Source: Candidatus Bathycorpusculum sp. (GTDB lineage Archaea > Thermoproteota > Bathyarchaeia > Bathyarchaeales > Bathycorpusculaceae). Taken from it: a stretch of 10,468 nt of DNA. The DNA is taken from the NCBI GenBank assembly GCA_009779045.1, contig WREZ01000027.1, positions 1 through 10,468 on the forward strand, given 5' to 3'. The notes below the pieces were generated by a model. The model ran no database searches. It saw nothing but the letters and a program-made list of their open reading frames with translations, and was not told the origin of the DNA. Positions 6,166-10,468 of the stretch are shown here, one piece after another. Both the position numbers and the translations under genes were made by a program. Position 1 is the stretch's first letter; the number at the start of each line of letters is the position of its first letter.

Positions 6166-7437
6166 ATGGTGCAACCTGTAATGGAAACATCCCAAGTAAA
6201 AGACAAAAACTTAGCCGCACAAGGCCATTTACAAATTGAATGGGCAACAAAACATATGCCAGTTCTCAACATAATTAAAGAACGATTCGAGAAAGAAAAA
6301 CCGCTACAAGGACAAACTCTAGCAGCGTGTCTACATGTTACAAAAGAAACCGCTGTCCTGATTAAAACACTCATAGCGGGAGGTGCTGATGTTGCTTTAT
6401 GTGGTTCTAATCCACTTTCAACACAAGATGACGTAGCTGCAGCGTTAGCTGATAGTAATGTTCACGTTTTTGCGTGGAGAGGTCAAAACACGGATGATTA
6501 TTACAAATGCATTGAAAAAGTTCTTGATTTTAAACCAACTATAACCATGGATGATGGCGCTGACGTAGTAGGTATGCTCCACAGCAAACGCCAAAATCAA
6601 ATCAAAGACATCAAAGGAGGAACTGAAGAAACGTCGACGGGGGTAGTACGTCTAAAAGCCATGGAGCAAGATGGTAGCCTCAAATACCCAATTATCGCTG
6701 TTAATGATGCATACACAAAATATCTGTTTGACAATAGATATGGAACAGGGCAAAGCACTATTGATGGCATATTACGTGCAACCTCAGTGTTACTTGCAGG
6801 CAAAAGTTTTGTTGTTGGTGGATATGGATGGTGCAGCAGAGGTATAGCTATGCGTGCAAAAGGTTTAGGTGCAAACGTTATAGTAACAGAGGTCCAACCC
6901 ACACGTGCATTAGAAGCCGTTATGGATGGGTACTGTGTTATGCCCATGTCTGAAGCAGCACCCATTGGCGACATATTTGCCACAGCTACAGGCGACATAA
7001 ATGTTATCCGCAAAGAGCACATGCAAAAAATGAAAGAAGGCGCCATAATGTGTAACAGCGGTCACTTCAATGTAGAGATCAACATTTCTGAATTAGAAGA
7101 ACTTTCCACAGCTAAACGTACAATGCGACCAAGCATGGAAGAATACACTTTAAAAGATGGCAAACGTCTTTACTTGCTTGCAGAAGGCAGACTAGTTAAC
7201 TTAGCAGCTGCAGAAGGTCATCCATCAGAAGTTATGGATATGTCATTTGCTAATCAGGCATTATGTTCAGAGTACATTGCTAAAAGCACAAAATTGGAGA
7301 CTAAAGTGTACGTTGTACCAAAAGAACTTGATGAAAAAGTTGCTGAATTGAAACTTAAAAGCATGGGCATAACAATAGATGAATTAACAGAAGAGCAGAA
7401 AAAGTATCTATCAACATGGGAAATGGGCACAACCTAA
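6166..7437 (+). CDS. ahcY: S-adenosyl-L-homocysteine hydrolase (adenosylhomocysteinase)
   Basis: This NAD-dependent enzyme splits S-adenosylhomocysteine into homocysteine and adenosine, removing the product of methyltransferases. Some methanogen homologues prefer S-inosylhomocysteine, and that cannot be decided here. The 423 residues match the short archaeal form without the bacterial/eukaryotic HYRY C terminus. Substrate-domain elements are HVTKETAVL (57-65), [12 protein letters not shown] (82-93), DDGADVV (129-135) and EETSTGV (154-160). The Lys/Asp pair lies in [18 protein letters not shown] (180-197). The NAD-binding fold has GGYGWCSRG (218-226), and [10 protein letters not shown] (296-305) is conserved. 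The third glycine of the GxGxxG dinucleotide loop is Ser224. The start is at 6166; an ATG at 6181 is possible but the TATA spacing favours 6166. No clear terminator follows, so read-through into the next gene is possible. Confidence 0.96.
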   Translation: MVQPVMETSQVKDKNLAAQGHLQIEWATKHMPVLNIIKERFEKEKPLQGQTLAACLHVTKETAVLIKTLIAGGADVALCGSNPLSTQDDVAAALADSNVHVFAWRGQNTDDYYKCIEKVLDFKPTITMDDGADVVGMLHSKRQNQIKDIKGGTEETSTGVVRLKAMEQDGSLKYPIIAVNDAYTKYLFDNRYGTGQSTIDGILRATSVLLAGKSFVVGGYGWCSRGIAMRAKGLGANVIVTEVQPTRALEAVMDGYCVMPMSEAAPIGDIFATATGDINVIRKEHMQKMKEGAIMCNSGHFNVEINISELEELSTAKRTMRPSMEEYTLKDGKRLYLLAEGRLVNLAAAEGHPSEVMDMSFANQALCSEYIAKSTKLETKVYVVPKELDEKVAELKLKSMGITIDELTEEQKKYLSTWEMGTT

Positions 7438-7464
7438 ACAAACCCCTATTCGGATATAACAAGC

Positions 7465-7470
7465 TTTAAA
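7465..7470 (+). promoter_or_regulatory. Putative TATA box of the small membrane protein gene
   Basis: TTTAAA is centred about 41 bases before the ATG at 7509. Transcription would start near 7494, just before a GGTGA Shine-Dalgarno site at 7496-7500. The gene could instead be read through from ahcY, which ends 71 bases upstream. Confidence 0.4.
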
Positions 7471-7508
7471 TGGATTAAAATGCTACATGGAATATGGTGA
7501 ATCATTAA

Positions 7509-7817
7509 ATGGTAAGCAAAGATCAAGCTATAGGTGGAGCAATACTAATCGTTTGTATCCTCGCAGCCGTATGCTACAGCGTTGCGATATTCAAGCCTGA
7601 TTTTGTTATTGATTTATTCAATCTGAACACAGAGGGAGAAAGCTTTAGAATATGGGCAGTCACAATCCCAGTATTCATAGCCTTTATCGCAATAATGTTC
7701 ATAGGCGCATGGATTGGATGGACTATGGCAACCACGCCACCCCCAAAACCAATTGAAGAAATCACAACTGAAATCGAGGATAAAAAAGAAGTAACTCCAG
7801 AAGAAAACACGAACTAA
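7509..7817 (+). CDS. Small two-helix membrane protein, unknown function
   Basis: I do not recognise this 102-residue protein. It has two hydrophobic segments. The first, about 8-28 (IGGAILIVCILAAVCYSVAI), is followed by a roughly 18-residue connecting segment containing DLFNLNTEGES. The second is about 48-73 and is rich in Ile, Trp and Gly. A proline cluster (PPPKP, 77-81) then leads to a strongly acidic Glu/Thr/Lys tail (82-102). The charge pattern suggests a hairpin with both termini on one side, and the charged tail is probably cytoplasmic. The ATG has Shine-Dalgarno GGTGA at 7496-7500 and its own TATA-like box. It follows ahcY on the same strand and converges with the radical SAM gene, but neither neighbour suggests a role. 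A T-rich terminator follows. Confidence 0.8.
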   Translation: MVSKDQAIGGAILIVCILAAVCYSVAIFKPDFVIDLFNLNTEGESFRIWAVTIPVFIAFIAIMFIGAWIGWTMATTPPPKPIEEITTEIEDKKEVTPEENTN

Positions 7818-7825
7818 AAATAACA

Positions 7826-7853
7826 TTTTTTTTAACATTCATTTCTATTTTTT
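7826..7853 (+). terminator. T-rich terminator after the small membrane protein
   Basis: Runs of eight T (7826-7833) and six T (7848-7853) begin nine bases after the stop codon with no stable hairpin. This is the typical archaeal poly-T termination pattern. Confidence 0.6.
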
Positions 7854-7926
7854 GTTATACGCTATAAGATATATTCAGAAATAGAAGACCCTTCAAATCT
7901 GCGGTTAACTTCTTTAAAAATCATGT

Positions 7927-7943
7927 ATGAACATGGCGTTCAT
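7927..7943. repeat. Short inverted repeat in the convergent intergenic region
   Basis: ATGAAC (7927-7932) and GTTCAT (7938-7943) form perfect six-base arms around a five-base spacer. It lies 20-36 bases beyond the radical SAM stop on that gene's 3' side. It could add a second hairpin to its 3' end, or be a chance palindrome. Confidence 0.3.
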
Positions 7944-7947
7944 GGTA

Positions 7948-7969
7948 AACAAAAGACCCTTTTTAGGGT
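7948..7969 (-). terminator. Hairpin terminator overlapping the radical SAM stop codon
   Basis: On the minus strand ACCCT (7965-7969) pairs with AGGGT (7956-7960) around four A, followed by CTTTTGTTT. The TAA stop of the radical SAM gene (7963-7965) begins in the stem and continues into the loop. A short GC-containing stem followed by T-rich sequence would suit termination, though archaea may use the T tract alone. Confidence 0.5.
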
Positions 7970-10077
7970 TTTTGCATATTGGGGGGATGCCCCCGTGGGA
8001 GATTAACATTTTTGGAAGTGTCTGGTTGATAAACACACCAAGGATCCTCTTTTAAGTAATCACCGTTTACCTCAGTTGGCACATGTAAGTCACCACAGTA
8101 ATCTATGAAATCAGCTGAAAGACCATATGCTCTTGCTCTGCAACCACCACATAATTCCTTGTAGACACATTGACCACATTTACCAGTCAAAGTATTGGGA
8201 TCGCGTAATGCTTTAAACATGTCGACATTTTTCCAGATATCTTTAAAACTATTCTCACGAACATTCCCAACTCTGAGTGGTAAATAAGGACAGGGAGTTA
8301 TATCCCCATTTGGATATATCCGACAGTAATACATGCCGGCTATGCAACCACGTATCCATTGTCGCATATCTAGACCCATGCCTTTGGCTATACGCATGAA
8401 CTGGGGAGCACAAGACGGTCGCACATTAAGATGATGATTTGACACTTTAGCGAAAGTTGTAGTTATCATATTTTCATACTTTTGAGGAGAAATATCATCC
8501 ATTTTTATACCTCTACCAGTGGGAACAAGGAAAAAGAGATGAAAATTTTCTACACCAATACTCTCAGAAAAACTCATTATATCATCAATTTGGTCATAAT
8601 TATCATGCGTTAATGTTGTATTAACTTGAACTATAATGTTATTAGCACGCAATGCCTTAATTGCATTTACTGCTTTTTCCCAACTACCTATAACACCACG
8701 AAAGTCATCATGCTGGGAGGCAATGTGTGAGTCTAAACTAATTGAAACAGTAGTTATACCCACGTCTTTGAGCTTTTTTGCAACTGCATCATCAATTAAA
8801 CTACCATTGCTACCTAACCCCATCTTTAAACCCTTGCTTGAACCGTATTTAATAAGCTCATAAACATCTGGTCGTAGAAGGGGCTCACCACCACTTAAAA
8901 CCAGAAGAGGCCTACTGACTTCGCAGATTTGATCAATTAACCGTTTTCCTTCTTCAGTAGTTAACTCGTTTTCCAGCTTTCGATCTGCTGCATTGATGTA
9001 GCAATGACCACATTTTAGGTTACATTCTCGTGTTATGTTCCAAGACAAGATTAAAGGAACAAACTGCTCTGTTTTGGGAGCCTCTGGAGAATAAGCAAGT
9101 TTTAAGTAGAAAGAACAAATACCATCTGACGCCATAAGTTTTGGTTGCCAAAGAGTTAACGGGAAAGGCATAACCGTTTCAAGCATAGCCTTAGCATGAG
9201 CAAAACAAAAGTTTTTACAAAATAACGTTGACACATCGTTACTAATGTTAAGATCTTTTAATATATACTGGTGACTACCGTGTATTGGACAATTTAAGAA
9301 ATCCATTTGACCATCAAGAGTCTCTATCGACATAGAATTATTGATGTAATGATCACTTAGCATAACAGATTGCAAGCTTTCTCGTCGCATACCAACTTTT
9401 AGCGTTACATCTAACGCAATACTAACAGTTTCTTGACCAAAACTATCTTTTATTGCATCCATTACAGTCTGGATTTTTTCTGCGCCATAAATTTTAACAA
9501 GCACATCAAGAGTAAGTACACCTTTAATTGTTTCGTATTCCTGTATAAGACGCATTTTTGTAACAATAGTAGCCCAGTCATGAAACAACTCCTCAACAGT
9601 AACCTGTGTAACAATTTGCTTATTTGCTAACTGGTTGTCTAACATTTTATATTTTTTAGCTAATTCTGAAAAGAGAACAAATTTTTGTTCTGAATTTAAC
9701 CGTTCTGTAATAATAGAGGGATCACCCATTTGGAAGTTAAACACGCCAGTTAGTAGTGTACGTGCATCCTCTTCAAAAAGGCCATAAAAACGGTTAAGAT
9801 TCCTTTGAACATCCGGCTGGGCAATATTTAATGCCCCAAGCAACAGCACAGTCTCAGACTGCATTTTTGTAACCATAGCCATGTGATACAACAATGAACC
9901 AGCCATACCAGGGTCAGCTTGTTTACCCATTGTACCATAAAAAATTTGATTTAATAACTGCCTAACTGTATCATAATCACCTACAGATATAGCAGCTTGT
10001 ACTTGGTTTAGTTTGCGTTTTCTTTCGGTTAACAGCAACACCCATTTATGGCAATGTCGCTCATCATAATTTGTCAT
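7963..10077 (-). CDS. Radical SAM/SPASM protein with large N-terminal extension, resembling AhbC/AhbD/NirJ haem-pathway enzymes
   Basis: From the ATG at 10077 (Shine-Dalgarno GGGGAT at 10082-10087, preferred over the in-frame GTG at 10089) this is a 704-residue protein. Residues 345-560 form a radical SAM barrel: the cluster motif CNLKCGHC has Cys352, 356 and 359, with SGGEP at 395-399. A SPASM-type C terminus follows with Cys578, 585, 596, 634, 637, 643, 646, 661 and 681, including a CPYLPLRVGNVRENSFKDIW segment, CGGCRARAYG and GDYLKEDPWC. This arrangement is known from haem-synthesis AhbC/AhbD/NirJ proteins and metallo-oxidoreductase or peptide maturases; the exact reaction is not decidable. 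The N-terminal 330 residues are largely helical. Part of them, about 181-331, has Cys263-Pro, Cys287, Cys291 and Cys321 spaced like ATC-hydrolase/V4R-like domains. No haem genes are nearby. Confidence 0.85.
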   Translation of the reverse strand: MTNYDERHCHKWVLLLTERKRKLNQVQAAISVGDYDTVRQLLNQIFYGTMGKQADPGMAGSLLYHMAMVTKMQSETVLLLGALNIAQPDVQRNLNRFYGLFEEDARTLLTGVFNFQMGDPSIITERLNSEQKFVLFSELAKKYKMLDNQLANKQIVTQVTVEELFHDWATIVTKMRLIQEYETIKGVLTLDVLVKIYGAEKIQTVMDAIKDSFGQETVSIALDVTLKVGMRRESLQSVMLSDHYINNSMSIETLDGQMDFLNCPIHGSHQYILKDLNISNDVSTLFCKNFCFAHAKAMLETVMPFPLTLWQPKLMASDGICSFYLKLAYSPEAPKTEQFVPLILSWNITRECNLKCGHCYINAADRKLENELTTEEGKRLIDQICEVSRPLLVLSGGEPLLRPDVYELIKYGSSKGLKMGLGSNGSLIDDAVAKKLKDVGITTVSISLDSHIASQHDDFRGVIGSWEKAVNAIKALRANNIIVQVNTTLTHDNYDQIDDIMSFSESIGVENFHLFFLVPTGRGIKMDDISPQKYENMITTTFAKVSNHHLNVRPSCAPQFMRIAKGMGLDMRQWIRGCIAGMYYCRIYPNGDITPCPYLPLRVGNVRENSFKDIWKNVDMFKALRDPNTLTGKCGQCVYKELCGGCRARAYGLSADFIDYCGDLHVPTEVNGDYLKEDPWCVYQPDTSKNVNLPRGHPPNMQKP

Positions 10078-10120
10078 TGTAATCCCCACTGAACTAAGTA
10101 CAAAAAGAAAACTCTAAGAA

Positions 10121-10128
10121 TATATAAA
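10121..10128 (-). promoter_or_regulatory. Putative TATA box of the radical SAM gene
   Basis: TTTATATA on the minus strand is centred about 47 bases before the ATG at 10077. Transcription would start near 10098, leaving a leader of about 20 bases that contains the GGGGAT Shine-Dalgarno site. Confidence 0.55.
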
Positions 10129-10130
10129 GT

Positions 10131-10148
10131 AGCAGTATACTTACTGCT
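10131..10148. promoter_or_regulatory. Candidate operator: perfect palindrome beside the radical SAM promoter
   Basis: AGCAGTA (10131-10137) and TACTGCT (10142-10148) are exact inverted seven-base arms around TACT. The palindrome lies two bases upstream of the radical SAM TATA box, over the position of the BRE element, within a promoter region shared with the divergent membrane gene. A dimeric regulator bound here could control one or both genes. The repeat is seen directly; its function is inferred. Confidence 0.4.
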
Positions 10149-10232
10149 AAAAAAGTATCAAACCTAGTTCAGAGGATTCGATAAACTAATTAAGCTCCAA
10201 AGGAACATAACGAAACAATACAGGTGAAAAGT

Positions 10233-10468
10233 TTGGATTTAAGCTTTGACTTAATTTACGCTTTAATCGGCTTCCTTATAATGGTTGGCATACTTGGAGG
10301 CATTGGAATAAACAAGCCAAGAGGCATGAGTACCAAAACATGGTGCATCGGCTACCTTGCAGTCGCAATCGGGTTTGACATACTAGTCATTTTAGGCCTA
10401 GTAAGCAACTATACACCATTAAACAATTTATTAATTGGACTCGCCGCAGGCGCCGCTACAGGCTTAGC
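10233..10468 (+). CDS. Partial membrane protein, unknown function (runs off right edge)
   Basis: An open frame runs from a TTG at 10233 to the window end (78 codons). It is preceded by GGTGA at 10223-10227 with a five-base spacer, a good archaeal Shine-Dalgarno arrangement. A GTG at 10224 in the same frame is an alternative start but would destroy that site. The translation has hydrophobic segments at about 6-26, 38-58 and 64 onward, a short polar link with NKPRG at 27-31, and Gly/Ala-rich membrane helices, so it is almost certainly an integral membrane protein. I do not recognise the family. It is divergent from the radical SAM gene and shares its 145-base intergenic region. The real length and function cannot be judged from the fragment. 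Confidence 0.7.
   Translation, partial: MDLSFDLIYALIGFLIMVGILGGIGINKPRGMSTKTWCIGYLAVAIGFDILVILGLVSNYTPLNNLLIGLAAGAATGL

Noticed and set aside
6597..7046. 149-codon open frame on the minus strand inside ahcY
   Set aside because: Antisense to the conserved NAD-binding region of ahcY; no start signals and no recognisable protein.
6166..10077. Functional link between ahcY and the radical SAM gene through S-adenosylmethionine
   Set aside because: Radical SAM chemistry of this type yields 5'-deoxyadenosine and methionine rather than S-adenosylhomocysteine, the genes are on opposite strands, and a membrane gene with its own signals lies between them.
10078..10089. GTG start four codons upstream for the radical SAM gene
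   Set aside because: That start would consume the GGGGAT Shine-Dalgarno site that is well spaced from the ATG at 10077.

Overview
This window looks like a chromosomal segment from an AT-rich archaeon. The ribosomal proteins are all of the archaeal type: a long L3, an L4 of the L1e type, and an S19 ending in the archaeal [13 protein letters not shown] tail. TATA-like boxes sit about 25-30 bases before several starts, other genes have GGTGA-type Shine-Dalgarno sites, and transcription appears to end at T-rich tracts. My best guess is a Bathyarchaeia/TACK-type lineage, but this is inferred from overall protein character, not from any marker or search.

Left third (1-3470, minus strand): the beginning of the S10-type ribosomal operon, read leftwards as L3, L4, L23, L2, S19, tightly packed. 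L4 and L23 overlap by one base. The L22 gene that normally follows S19 in archaea is not present in the 148 bases to the window edge. That stretch is instead T-rich on the transcribed strand with a possible new promoter.

Middle (3640-6085): divergent from L3 is an orotate phosphoribosyltransferase-like gene with unusual phosphate-binding loops. It converges, with only four bases between stop codons, on an APS-kinase-like (CysC family) gene. Upstream of that kinase, on the same strand, is a second small-molecule kinase of the aminoglycoside/choline phosphotransferase fold. The convergent stop codons are embedded in a perfect inverted repeat that probably acts as a terminator in both directions.

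Right part (6130-10468): divergent from the phosphotransferase is S-adenosylhomocysteine hydrolase (ahcY, probably leaderless). It is followed by a 102-residue two-helix membrane protein that I do not recognise. Converging on that gene is the most interesting one here, a roughly 704-residue radical SAM/SPASM protein. Its C-terminal half resembles AhbC/AhbD/NirJ-type haem-pathway enzymes or related maturases. Its N-terminal half of about 330 residues includes a Cys-containing segment reminiscent of the ATC-hydrolase/V4R group. Its promoter region carries a perfect palindrome beside the TATA box and is shared with a divergent membrane-protein gene cut off by the right edge.

Most of the window is housekeeping. 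No mobile elements, CRISPR arrays, tRNAs or rRNAs were seen. The features worth following up are the two-part radical SAM protein, the altered active-site loops in the PyrE-like and CysC-like proteins, and the break after S19.
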